Translations under genes and position numbers: made by a program
The notes under the pieces: generated by a model
Databases searched by the model: none
What the model saw: only the letters and a program-made list of their open reading frames with translations
What the model was told of the DNA's origin: nothing
Origin: Phytopythium helicoides
Lineage: Eukaryota > Oomycota > Peronosporomycetes > Pythiales > Pythiaceae
Direction: 5' to 3'
Length of the DNA stretch: 64,000 nt
NCBI GenBank assembly: GCA_024867545.1
Contig: JANFNE010000012.1
Coordinates: forward strand, 186,001-250,000
Part shown: in pieces, positions 9,977-20,196 of the stretch
How the letters are laid out: each line of letters opens with the position of its first letter
Position numbering within the stretch: the first letter of the stretch is position 1

Positions 9977-11140
9977 TCACTCTTCAGGCTCCTCATCGGA
10001 CGAGTGGGCAGTGGACCAGCTCAGTGAGTGAGGCATGGACACGATGCCATCGTTACCCGAAGCTCCAAATCCGCGTCGAAACTCGTCCTGAGCCACAGCA
10101 AGTGCGTCTGTGTGCACCGCCTCCAACACACAGTGAGAGCAAAACACCTCACGACTCTCGTGAATACCTTTGGCATCATTTTCGAACCAGCACAGGCGAT
10201 TCTTGACCTGGCAATTGGAGCACACGGCACGCTCGCAGCTCTTGCACGTCTTGCGAGCGAGGAAGCCCAGCCCCTTGCTGCATACACAGCAATGTGGCTT
10301 CCCGCTCTTGTTGTTGGACGAAGAACCCTGAGGAGAACCACCATCGAGTCGCATTTCGTGATTTCGACGTAGCTGCCACGAGAGCTTCTTCATCTGCGCG
10401 AACTGCATGTGCCTTGTGAATGAAAGCCACTGGTTGGAGACGAGTCGCAGCGCCAAGTCGCCGGCAACGCGGTCTTCGGCAGTGTCAATGTCGAAGTAGC
10501 CGTGAGCAAAGCACTGCACGCCGCCTCCAGGCTTAGGATGGAAGAGCGAGCACACCGACACGTTTCCTCGGTCGATGCTGAGCTTCTCAAAGTTTGGCAG
10601 CTGCTGGTTGAACGCGATCGAGTGCGAGATGCTGTAGCCCACTCGTTCACCGTGCGGGAGCAGCAGCACGCCCGTGGCGTCCAGACACACGTAGTCTCTC
10701 GTGGGGAACAACCGCCACGTGACGGCCACTCGGTTGAACGGCGCGTTTATCGTCGGCTTTCGGATGTTGGCGAGCACGCGGCTGGCCACCACGCCGTCCT
10801 GCACGTAGTGCGAGCGCAGCTTCATAGCTCCATCGGTGGCACACGCTGTGGCCTGTGCGAACAGCATGTCGTTCATATTGCCGGGCACCACACCGCTCAG
10901 CAGCAGCGATGGGATGGGCGACTTGCTGTCGACGGCCTCGTAGATGCGCACGCCCTCGAGCTGCCGCAGCTCCCGCCACCGCTCGCTCGACGGCTGCGCC
11001 GAGTGGCCACCGAGCTCTCGCTCAAACTCGTCCAGGCAGTTGGCTGCCAGCGTCTCGGCCAGCTGCAGCAGCTCTCGCGAGTCATCTCGAGAGACCGCGA
11101 GCTCCTTGGGCAGCCTTTGCACGACCTCGGCCACCGACAT
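9977..11140 (-). CDS. START plus FYVE-like zinc-finger protein 1, 387 aa
   Basis: First of nine paralogues. Its predicted role is lipid binding by the START fold (about residues 45-255; landmarks ACATDGAMKLRSHYVQDGVV, RDYVCLDATGV, GERVGYSISHSIAF) with a C-terminal Cys-rich zinc finger (about 279-335; CCVC, CKSC, CSNC, FCSHC). The START portion is more divergent than in the other copies: it has NQQLPNFEKLSIDRGN and a YFDIDTAEDR segment where others have FFDFNTTNE. The ATG at 11140 aligns with the starts of the paralogues; an in-frame ATG at 11203 would add 21 residues. The tail is acidic (SSDEEPEE). It lies in the same direction as START gene 2, about 0.55 kb downstream of it. Confidence 0.8.
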   Translation of the reverse strand: MSVAEVVQRLPKELAVSRDDSRELLQLAETLAANCLDEFERELGGHSAQPSSERWRELRQLEGVRIYEAVDSKSPIPSLLLSGVVPGNMNDMLFAQATACATDGAMKLRSHYVQDGVVASRVLANIRKPTINAPFNRVAVTWRLFPTRDYVCLDATGVLLLPHGERVGYSISHSIAFNQQLPNFEKLSIDRGNVSVCSLFHPKPGGGVQCFAHGYFDIDTAEDRVAGDLALRLVSNQWLSFTRHMQFAQMKKLSWQLRRNHEMRLDGGSPQGSSSNNKSGKPHCCVCSKGLGFLARKTCKSCERAVCSNCQVKNRLCWFENDAKGIHESREVFCSHCVLEAVHTDALAVAQDEFRRGFGASGNDGIVSMPHSLSWSTAHSSDEEPEE

Positions 11141-11686
11141 AGCTGGCTGGCGTTTGACAGCGGTCGAGTTCTGGAATGAGGCCGATTGGTGATGCCCGTC
11201 CACATCGAGAGGATGAGCAGATGCTGACAGTGGCGACTGAAGCGAATCTCCATCGAGGGCATGATAGTCGAGATTCGCGTCTCTGCATGAGGTGACAGCC
11301 GTGGAATCTCGTGCATTGATGCGGATTTAGTGACGCGATTGATCAGGTGACGTTGAAGCGGTTGCTCACGACTCGGCACCACCACCACACAGCAGCACGA
11401 ATTCATTTCACAACTAGTGAGACTGGGAGCGATGCATGGTTCACGACGGTGCCTTCATTTACGATTCCTCCCTCATAAATACAAATACACTGCCCGAGCA
11501 CCCCATTTCATCGGGAGTTGTTGCCGGCATTTTGTCTACTCGTCCTTGGCACCGCTTGCTTGCTTGTCCGGCGCTGCCCATCGGCGCTGGGTCGTCAAAA
11601 CTGGGTCGTAGCTCGCCCTCCATTAACTGCGGACTCCGATCGTCTCGCTTGAGGACTCGCTCGATTTTTGTTGGTCGCTTCGCAGC
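11141..11686. other. Intergenic region between START genes 1 and 2
   Basis: It must hold the promoter of START gene 1 (minus) and the 3' end of START gene 2. Open frames here are shadows. No repeat or RNA gene recognised. Confidence 0.35.
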
Positions 11687-13051
11687 TCAGGTCAGCGATC
11701 CGTAGCGACTGCGCGTGGTCACGACGCTGGTCATGCTGCTGACACTGCTGTGCCTTGACACTGCACTCGGCAAAAAGCTGCTGGACGAAGCAGCACTCCA
11801 GCCGGAAAGCCGCACAGTGTCGCCCCACCCGTCGTCGTCTTCATCGCTCTCATCGCCGATGCCTCCACCGAGAGCACACAGCAGCTCCTCCCGAGCGATT
11901 CGCAGAGCGTCGCTGGCATCTGCCTCATCGATGCAGCGCTTGCAAAAGGTCCGCTTCTTCTCAAGGATCGTATGCTGGTCTGGTGCGAGTACGCACACTG
12001 TCTTCTTGACACAGCAGCGCGCGCACACAGTTTCTTCGCAGCTCTTGCAGTCGCCGCCACGGAGAAAGCGAACGCTACGCTCGCACACGGTGCATCGAGA
12101 CCCTGAGTTGGCAGCCGCAGACTTGATAGCGAGCGACATGCGCGTGCTCATGAATTTCTTCGCTCGAGAGCTGTACGTCTGCCGCTGCTCGCCGTTGGGG
12201 GAGTTGGTCTGCACGTACTCGTCCAGATCGTCGGCGATCGAGTGTGTCCGCCCGGTCTTGCGCGTGGGCGTCCAGCCACAGCTCTTGCGCATCTTCCAGA
12301 TGAGCTTCTTCATGCGTGCGCACTCCATCTTGCGCGAGAAGCTGAGCCACTGCGTCGCGATGCTCTGCAGCGACAAGTTGCTCAGCACCTCGTTGGTCGT
12401 GTTGAAGTCGAAGAAGCCGCGGACGTAGCACTCGACGGTCGATGGCGTCTTCTGGCGGTACAGCGCGCACACGGACATGTTGCCGCGCTCGATGCCCTGC
12501 GAGTCGTGGAATTCCGGGAGCTGAGCAAACGCGACCGAGTGCGACAGGCTGTAGCCCACGCGCTCGCGAGTCGACGTATGTTTGATGCCCGTGGCGTCGA
12601 GCGTCACGTAGTCCCGCGTGTCATACTGCCGCCACTTGACGGCCACATGCCGGAACGGGTCGTCCAGCGTCGGCTCGACGAGGTTGCACAGCACCTTGCA
12701 GTCGATGACGCCGTCGTGGATGCAGGCCGACTTGATCCTCATCGCCTCGTCGGTCGAGGCTGAGACCGCGTACATGACGTCGTCTAGCGTGCCCTCGACG
12801 GTGCCGAGCATCAGCAGCTGCGGCGTCACGGGTCCCTGCGCCGCGGCTGGCACTCGCTCGCGGTAGACGCGGAAGCCATCCTTCTTGCGGATGTCCTTCC
12901 ACCGCGAGGCGTCGGCCATGCCGTCCTTGGTCACGAGCAGCGTGTTGTACTGCTCGAGGTTGTGCGTGACGAGCGTCTCAGCCAGGTGCTGCAGCACCGA
13001 CCGGTCCGCCTTGGCTACGTCGAGCTCCGGCAACAGCGTTGCGAGCCGCAT
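11687..13051 (-). CDS. START plus FYVE-like zinc-finger protein 2, 454 aa
   Basis: START domain about residues 45-265 (AMRIKSACIHDGVIDCKVL, RDYVTLDATGIKH, RERVGYSLSHSVAFAQLPEF, GNMSVCALYRQKTPSTVE). A basic linker (about 265-315) is longer than in most copies. The zinc finger (about 317-370) reads CTVC, CKSC, CARC and FCKRC. A Ser/Thr-rich tail of about 70 residues includes an acidic patch (DESDEDDDGWG), which may be a regulatory region. The start at 13051 is the only ATG that fits the family. Closest visible relative by shared wording is START gene 3 (GNMSVCALYRQKTP in both). No intron. Confidence 0.85.
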   Translation of the reverse strand: MRLATLLPELDVAKADRSVLQHLAETLVTHNLEQYNTLLVTKDGMADASRWKDIRKKDGFRVYRERVPAAAQGPVTPQLLMLGTVEGTLDDVMYAVSASTDEAMRIKSACIHDGVIDCKVLCNLVEPTLDDPFRHVAVKWRQYDTRDYVTLDATGIKHTSTRERVGYSLSHSVAFAQLPEFHDSQGIERGNMSVCALYRQKTPSTVECYVRGFFDFNTTNEVLSNLSLQSIATQWLSFSRKMECARMKKLIWKMRKSCGWTPTRKTGRTHSIADDLDEYVQTNSPNGEQRQTYSSRAKKFMSTRMSLAIKSAAANSGSRCTVCERSVRFLRGGDCKSCEETVCARCCVKKTVCVLAPDQHTILEKKRTFCKRCIDEADASDALRIAREELLCALGGGIGDESDEDDDGWGDTVRLSGWSAASSSSFLPSAVSRHSSVSSMTSVVTTRSRYGSLT

Positions 13052-13774
13052 GGCGGTCGGAGCTCCTGTATCGTTGTGTGCGTTCGCGGCGCTCCGGCTG
13101 GTGCTCCGGAGCGAGACAAAGCGAAATGGGGAGCCCCGGCTGCTCGCCCGCTTTGTCTATGGCGTTGCAAACTTTGGGCGATAACGCAGTATCACCGTAC
13201 GCACGCGTCGGCGGCAATGGACAGCGCAGGCGTTTGTCCAGGCCCAGTGCAAAGAGCAAGTGGAAGGAAAAAAAAGCGTCGGAGCACGCGCCGCTGATTT
13301 TCTCCCCTTGCTCGATCCGGGACCATCCAGGCTTTTCAGCCGCCGAGTATGCGCGTGGCGAGAGGTTCAGAGACCCGCAGAGAGCTCCACTTGCACTGGA
13401 TAAGCACCAGCGACTGCGTGGAGGCGGGCGGACCGACTGTCAACACGAAAGCACGCATGGCCACATTGCAATTGGGGCGAGCTGAACCCACGGTAGTCGC
13501 TGGTAGCAGGCGCGAGGCGGAGCGTGGGACGCTCGCGTCGGGCTTTCATGGGGCACAGCTCGCCTCGTTGACCTCTGCCCGCTCCGTGCTACCGTGTATG
13601 GCGCTACGTATGCTTCCGTTGTTCGAGTCGAGCGGCGGCGTGGAGGGGCCATGAGAAAGTCGACGGGTGCGCCACCGACAGGCGGTGACGGCAGCACCCG
13701 ATGGAACCAACCGGGAAGATCGGCGGCCGATCTTCCCGCTCGGTATCCGAACAAAGACCAAGCAGACTCAGCAC
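13052..13774. other. Intergenic region upstream of START gene 2
   Basis: GC-rich; it holds the START gene 2 promoter. Several overlapping frames on both strands lack recognisable domains or coding bias. No repeat seen. Confidence 0.35.
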
Positions 13775-14317
13775 GCAGATGGTAATCTCGGTGCAAAGCC
13801 GATGTGTTTTGGCCGCGACAGCTGCAAGCTCATCAGCCTGATCATCGCGGCTATCACGATGACAACCAGAGCGATAGCCCCGATGATCAAAAACAGTGCG
13901 CAGCTAGCAGTCTGTCCATGGAGTTCGTAGACGTATGGGCCCTGCCGATCCATTTCCAGTCGAAAGATCGGCATCAGGTGCCATTTGGAAGCGCCACCGA
14001 AAGCGCGAGCCGACCACAGGATCGATCACACGAGCGCGTGCTTGAGCAAACCTGGCGTCGGATTCTCGGGCAATTTTTGCTGGGCTTTGCTGGATAACTT
14101 GGTGGAGATTGCGGCTGACCAGACAGGGAGAGCAGCTGCCACTGCGATACTCTGCACAATCACCTGCCTCGTGGAAACGCAGTACTTGCTCGCCTCCGGC
14201 GCGAATCAAGAGTTTGAAGTGCGCAAACTGTTTGAGACTTTGCAGTACAGGGCACCATGCAAGGCTACGTACTCCTAGTACTGTTGTGAGTCTAATAGGA
14301 CCAAGCAAGCCAAACAA
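13775..14317 (-). pseudogene. Possible small single-pass membrane protein with a frame break
   Basis: On the minus strand an upstream frame ends near RFRWRFQMAPD, and a second frame resumes with MPIFRLEMDRQGPYVYEL. The second part carries one strong transmembrane helix (LFLIIGAIALVVIVIAAMIR). The two frames meet at about 13975-13985 and would join by a single-base change. I do not recognise the family. The upstream part, from about 14170, looks coding but is not certain. It could be a decayed gene, a gene hit by a sequencing indel, or only the C-terminal membrane segment of a larger gene. Confidence 0.3.
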
Positions 14318-14765
14318 ACTTAAGCTAATGTCGTCGTCGACTGGCTCAATGTATGAGCTCGTGGTCGTTCAGCGTTGCTTTTGCTTGTTGCTTGAACGCT
14401 TGAGCGCTTCACGTCGACGAGATGTCCGACAACAAACTGCTCACAGTCGGTCTGCATCGATTGCCCACAACAACGAAACCGTCCTCCACGAGTCGACCGC
14501 AAAACCTTGCCGCTCATCCAACTTTCCATCGCCAAACGATCTATTCGTCCTCAGCGGAACCTCTGAATTGAGCTTGCCTGGAGTGATGCCGTCGAATCAG
14601 CGAAGTCGAAATGTCTTGGAGAAGGTGGAAATCAGCGCGGTGCTATCCTCAGCGGAAAACCTGGTTTCCTGTCTTGTCTGGAAAACCCAAATGCCGGATG
14701 AAATGAAAGCTCGTCGGTTAACTTTTGGTTAACTAATCGGAGCAACTTATCACTGGGGGACGTGG

Positions 14766-16616
14766 ATGTTCATCGCATTCATGTTGCTTTCTCAGTTCTT
14801 GTGCATCGTAGATAACACCTTGATCACAAAGATCCAAGTTAGTTTTGCTCATGACCCAAGGTGTGATATTGCTCCAATTACCGGAAGCAATGATGCACCG
14901 TTTGCAGATCGATCCCTGGTCTGCGTGGTAGGAGTACCTGACAATCAACCGTGGTTGGTGAATCAAGCCATCTTGAAGGGATATGGGAAGCTGATAAACA
15001 CATCTGGAACATATATCGGTGGTTATCGCGTCATCAATCCCAACAAGATCAGCTCGATCGACTATCTCGCCAACAATGTATACCAAAGTGTGTGTGATCA
15101 AATTGAAGCTACACTTCAATTCATGTTCAAAACCTGCGAGGCCCTTGGATATGATAACCTAAACTGCGATCATATTCGAATTGTCATCGATGATCGCGCG
15201 TACGCGTTCACGGACGCACTCCCTGTCCTAGCTATCCCATTTTACGACAACACGTAGACCGCTCGCTACGCTATAGGTGGAAGTAACGGTGATGCGTGCG
15301 TATTCCGTCTTTAGGCTCTTTTGCAGACGAATCAATTTCAGAGGCCATCTTTCGGAGTGTCAATCGAACCGTTCGAAATGAACGTTTTGCGGGATGGCTA
15401 GGTAGGCAAAACGGGGTGTGGCGAAGTGGATGGTGGTACGAAGACCAATACAACAGCGTGTGGAATGAAGACATGTGCAGCTATTCAACAGCCGACCTCA
15501 ACATAACACACAGACAACTTGATTTACGCAGTGGAAAGGAATATGACTGTGGGAAGTCGCCTACATGTAATGTCCAGATACTGCTTTCGTACACTTGGAC
15601 CTCAGCAATTACTACCAAGAGCAAGACCACGAACGTTACTTCTGTCTACGTCGCTAATTCAACTCAAAATGGTCTTTTCACGTACAGTTCAACCCGCACT
15701 CGCACAATCACTGCAAAATACAGCTGGAAAAACCTCCTGTCCAACGCATCTACTACTCTTCTTTTACTACGATGGATGCTATCAATGCTGGCTATGCGTC
15801 ATGAGTACTTTCGCAGTAGAACTCAGTGGCGAAACGGTGGCATATCGTGCATAGCTCGTTCAACGAGCTTCACATACTTTGTACCAACCGTACTTCCACA
15901 CTTGAAAATGGTGCTATGCGCTACATGGACAGTTGGGTGTGACTTTGAAGGTCAGCAGCTTGGAATGTCTGAAGTGTGGTTTGTTGTCTATCCTTCAATC
16001 GTCGAGTGTACTTTAAAGTACTTTAGTCTATTGAACCTGGTCGCCAAGATTTTCCGTCGACGTGTGACTGACACGTTATTTGGACCAGCCATTATCACAT
16101 TTTGTGCAATGCAGTACTTTAGAACCTAGTTTGTAAACAGCGGGTGGTTTAGAGGAGTCGAAAGTCGAGTAACAACGGTAGTCTACTCCAGCGATGTGGA
16201 TAAACTTCGTTTTTTTTTTTTTACTTCCTCTCATCTGACATCTCTCTCCGATTGAACGGAACGTTTGGGTGCTCATGACAAAAGTTTTATTGATAGACAT
16301 CAATGTGTTTCCCTTGTTCTTTGCGAAGCCGACTCTTGTATCGAAGCAATACACACAAATTTCAACGATGATTGAAAGGGCCATGACTATTTCCTACCAA
16401 AACGTTGGAGGACTCTATTCTTCAACGCAGAGAGATGAAGTATGGCTAAGTGAAAGAAAAACTCAGCGAATAATGCCAACGAGCCCGCTAGCTGACCCAA
16501 CCCTCACAGGCTACGAGCATATTCGTCTTGGTTATGTGGTGTATGGCGGCAGGTTCGTAGTCTCATTCGACGACTGGGATATTAATTCGACCTTCAATCA
16601 CCACTCTCCGAGGTAG
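14766..16616 (+). pseudogene. Decayed oomycete multi-pass membrane protein gene
   Basis: At least three frames carry consecutive pieces of one protein. 14766-15257 starts with a hydrophobic segment (MFIAFMLLSQFLCIV) and ends at a stop; the frame then continues as RYAIGGSNGDACVFRL before shifting near 15310. 15296-16129 carries FRSVNRTVRNERFAGWL, then further breaks, and ends DFEGQQLGMSEVWFVVYP and a membrane-like segment up to FRT. 16269-16616 carries SVDVDxL-like and KTQRIMPTSPLADPTL sequence. I recognise the style of a large oomycete transmembrane family but cannot name it. A run of 13 or more T residues at about 16210 lies in one break. The sequence is more AT-rich than its neighbours, consistent with decay or transfer. 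Confidence 0.55.
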
Positions 16617-17620
16617 ATCGGGACGTTAGTGGTGCAGCATGTGTGAGGTCATCCCGGCGGTGCAGGTGTCTAGGATTGGTTTGAAATCGTGGTGACGCAC
16701 GCTTTGTCGGAGATTTTCACCGCATACAGTACTTGCAACTCATCATTTTGCATCCATCCTCCTGCTCATCATCATCGTCATCATAAAGATTGTCGATTTC
16801 TCATGGTTGTGGCTTCGAGCGACGCGCTTGTGGTGTCGGTCAGCGTGAAGGACCCAAGGTGAGGGTATGGGTGAAACACCCAGGCGGCAAGACCATGACT
16901 ACTTTGTTGAGCAACTGCGGCTGCTCATAGGCTTTGACGGTAACCGTTCCGGAGTGTCGATACCAGACGAAGTAGCCGATGCTTGGAGGCTCAGCATGAG
17001 ACCTCCAGACCGCGCGGGGGAGAAAGAGCTGGAGATTTTCAGCTCACTCATCCCCAGCGACGCGCAATTTTGTTGGCCAGGGTGAGCGTGTAGCAGTGTA
17101 CCGAAACAACTCGACTCAGTTGATTTGAGTGGCTCATTCCGATAAACCCGGCAACTCGCCCGCGTCTCGTGCGCAATCGGTTCATCGAGAGTCCTCAAGA
17201 TTCGATGATTGGCTTCAGATGGTGGTGACGCGCTCGCGGTCGGCGAAACTTCAGCAAGTGGCATTGCTTCAGAGAATCTTGTGTTCAGAGGAGAAGTCAT
17301 TGCCCATCTACTCTCTGAGATGGAATCTTGGTGCTCCGTTGGACCACCGGGTGTTTGACGGTGTTCAGCGAGAGTCTCTACTACTATAAGGCGACCGAGA
17401 ATCCGCGCCACCCACACCACCCCGTATCTCTCTTTGACGCTGCTCGTCCATCTCGAAGGACTGTCCAAAGGTGCTAATTTATTCGCGAGCACCCTCTCTC
17501 AAGGTTGGGTTAGAACCTAGCACTACCGCGCTAAGACAGGATGGCTTCGCACCCTCGCCCGCTTGGTCAATCGGAGATTTTCTCGCTGGTACCCAACCAT
17601 CTCAGCCAGAAACAGTCGAC
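16617..17620. other. Intergenic region upstream of START gene 3
   Basis: No supported gene. A minus-strand frame at 16899-17492 has no domain and an irregular composition. The last 150 bases probably contain the START gene 3 promoter and leader. Confidence 0.35.
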
Positions 17621-18925
17621 ATGGCGAGGACGTCCTTCGCGCAGCTCTACCGCGAGCTGCCAGCGTCGTTGCAGGTCTCCGAGCAGGACGGAGACGTGCT
17701 GCGCAATCTGGTGACTACACTCGTTGCACACAACGCGCAGCAATACGGCACCATGGTCGTCACCAAGGACAGCTTCCCTGACCTCGCGAGCTCCAGCTCG
17801 AGTTGGAAGGAGATGCGCCGGAAGAACAACCTTCGGATATACCGCGAGCGACCACAGCCGCTCGGGGGTTCCAAAGGCCCAGCACTCCCCTTCACGCCGT
17901 CCTTGCTGCTTATGGGCACACTCGAGGGCACTGTGCACGACGTCATGTACGGCGTGATCGCTGCAACCGACGCCGATATGAAGATCAAGTCGACGGTAGT
18001 ACAGGATGGCCTTGTGGACTGCAAGGTGCTGCACGAGCTCGTGCAGCCGTCACTGGAAGACCCTTTCCGGCATGCAGCTGTCAAGTGGCGCCTCTACAAC
18101 AATCGCGACTTTGTGTCGCTCGATGCCACGGGTTCGATTCGGTCTCCTTCGACGCGTGAGCACATCGGGTACAACCTCATGCACTCTGTCGCGTTCCCGC
18201 AGCTACCAAGCTTCGAGGATCAGTACGGCGTCGCGCGTGGAAACATGTCTGTCTGTGCGCTGTACCGCCAGAAGACTCCTACGACGGTCGAAGTCTACGT
18301 GCGCGGGTTCTTCGACTTCGGTGCCAAGAACGAAGTAGCCAACAACATCGCGCTTCAGGCTATTGCGTCGCAGTGGCTTGCCTTTTCGCGCAAGGTCAAG
18401 TGTGCCCAAATGAAGAAACTGGTGTGGCGCATTCGCAAGAACTCGGCCGACAGCAACAGCAGCACGGGCAGCAGCAGTTGCGGTAGCTTCAGCAGCAGCC
18501 CTGGTTCGTCTCCTACGCCCGGACTCTGTGCACTGTGTCGGCATAGCTTTGGGTTTCTGGGAACGAGTCGCGAGACCTGCAAGAGCTGTCTCCTCTCAGT
18601 ATGCACTCGCTGCTGCAGCAAGAAACGAGTGTGTGTGATGGCCCCCGACGGTCGCACGGTGCTGGAAAAGCGTCGAGCTTTCTGCTCCGAATGCATCACG
18701 GACGTGGGTACGCGAGACGCCATCTCCGTCGCTCGAGAGCAACTCCTCGACCAGAGCAGCGTCGTCCCTGACGACTCGGATGTTGTTTACGGGTACAAGC
18801 ACGGCAAAGCATACGAAGCGGAGACTGCAGCACTCACACCAATGCCAGAGCCAGTGGAGGCGATGCCCATCCCACGACGTCGAGGAAGAGGGATGCCGCG
18901 CTCCGACTGGTGGGCTGAGAGCTAG
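17621..18925 (+). CDS. START plus FYVE-like zinc-finger protein 3, 434 aa
   Basis: The ATG at 17621 gives MARTSFAQLYRELPASL, matching the short N-terminal helix of its paralogues; the 50 in-frame codons before it look like leader sequence. START domain about 50-265 (ADMKIKSTVVQDGLVDCKVL, RDFVSLDATGSIR, REHIGYNLMHSVAFPQLPSF). A Ser/Gly linker (about 275-300, SSTGSSSCGSFSSSPGSS) precedes the zinc finger at about 302-355 (CALC, CKSC, CTRC, FCSEC). The C-terminus has a Pro/Arg-rich end (IPRRRGRGMPRSDW). It is the first of four same-strand copies. Confidence 0.85.
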   Translation: MARTSFAQLYRELPASLQVSEQDGDVLRNLVTTLVAHNAQQYGTMVVTKDSFPDLASSSSSWKEMRRKNNLRIYRERPQPLGGSKGPALPFTPSLLLMGTLEGTVHDVMYGVIAATDADMKIKSTVVQDGLVDCKVLHELVQPSLEDPFRHAAVKWRLYNNRDFVSLDATGSIRSPSTREHIGYNLMHSVAFPQLPSFEDQYGVARGNMSVCALYRQKTPTTVEVYVRGFFDFGAKNEVANNIALQAIASQWLAFSRKVKCAQMKKLVWRIRKNSADSNSSTGSSSCGSFSSSPGSSPTPGLCALCRHSFGFLGTSRETCKSCLLSVCTRCCSKKRVCVMAPDGRTVLEKRRAFCSECITDVGTRDAISVAREQLLDQSSVVPDDSDVVYGYKHGKAYEAETAALTPMPEPVEAMPIPRRRGRGMPRSDWWAES

Positions 18926-20196
18926 GCTGGGCAGGATCGGCCAAATGTACACTAGGAACGATCATTTATTCATGAACACGCACGTAGCAGGCGAAAGCCA
19001 TGAACTTGCAACGGGGCTTCATCCCATGACCGCAAACCTTTTCAAGTCCAATTTCCGCTAACGCATGTAGAGCAGACACTTTGGATAGAACTGAGTAATC
19101 GAGAATTTCCACTTCGTCGAGAAAAAGGCCGAGAAATCCATATAACGCGTGTTCACGCGACAGAAGGAGGCGCCAAGAGAGGGTACACGAAGAGTAGATA
19201 GCCTCGCCTACGATCGATTGATGCAGCTCGAAAGCTGAGCCGCACCCACCTCTGCAAGGCCAATCACGACGGCGAGACCGCGATTGATGCTTACAGCGTC
19301 ATGAACGCGTTCACTGGCATGTTCACACGCAAGAGGAGGTGTTGACGCCCGAGGGCGAGCCGACAGTGATGGGACGTTGTCGCTGCGTTAGATGCTCGTT
19401 GCACGACCGTAGGATGATGCGCTTTGGTCATCCGGAATTGCCGAGGCTGCAGACAACCAACCAGTCAGTTCAGCCATCGCGGTGGTCACTTCAGACGAGC
19501 CTGCAGTGTTGTTGAAGTGATGCCGAGGCTTTGAGCGCTCGGATTGGCTGCTCGACGGCGTGACCTTCATGGCATCACCCTTCGAGTGTACCGTGCTCAC
19601 CGAAATTTTATAAGTTTTTTTTAGAAATTACGATAACTACAGTACATCTGTCTTGCAGTGGTGTCGAGGAGTGCTCCAATGCCTGGAGTTGTTGGAACTC
19701 TTGCTCTCACGCTACTGTAGCTCCTCGTAGAAGCTTTTTGGGTCGTTAGTGCATGGCTCCATCGGCGCCTGACGCCGTTGCGTCGCCGTGCGTTCACTGG
19801 CCCGAGGCTTGAGCATTCAGTTCAACGTCCAGGCAAGCTGAACCGCACGCCTGACCCACTTGCTGGTCTTGGCACCTCGACTTGGGTTCCATCTCCGGGC
19901 AGCGATTCCTCGTTCAGCGCCACTGCATTACCTGTTGTACCAGTCACACGCCACAAAAGTGGCGAGAGGAAAGACGCTCGTGCGCTACTGTACCACCGCT
20001 GGCACCTCCTTCTGCTGGCTTTTTGAGGCGGCGAGAAGATCAGACAGTGCTCACAACTCTGCCACGCCGCCGCTGGTCGCCAGTATAGGGCAACAGACGC
20101 GAGGCGATTCCGAACGCCACGTTGCTGTCATTTCGATACTCGCCGACTACTTCCCACTGCTGTCGACTTCAACCACTGAAGCGGTTGGTTGGTCTC
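18926..20196. other. Intergenic region between START genes 3 and 4
   Basis: About 1.3 kb without a supported gene. The middle is AT-richer (around 19600). Short frames at 19778 and 19860 overlap in different phases and show no domain. The last 100 bases are the likely leader of START gene 4. Confidence 0.35.

Noticed and set aside
16209..16223. T-run as a possible transcription terminator or retroposed poly-A tail
   Set aside because: It lies inside a decayed protein gene with no duplicated flanks visible; a simple homopolymer is enough to explain it.
16899..17492. Minus-strand frame of 197 codons
   Set aside because: No domain and composition typical of a chance frame; it overlaps the START gene 3 leader.
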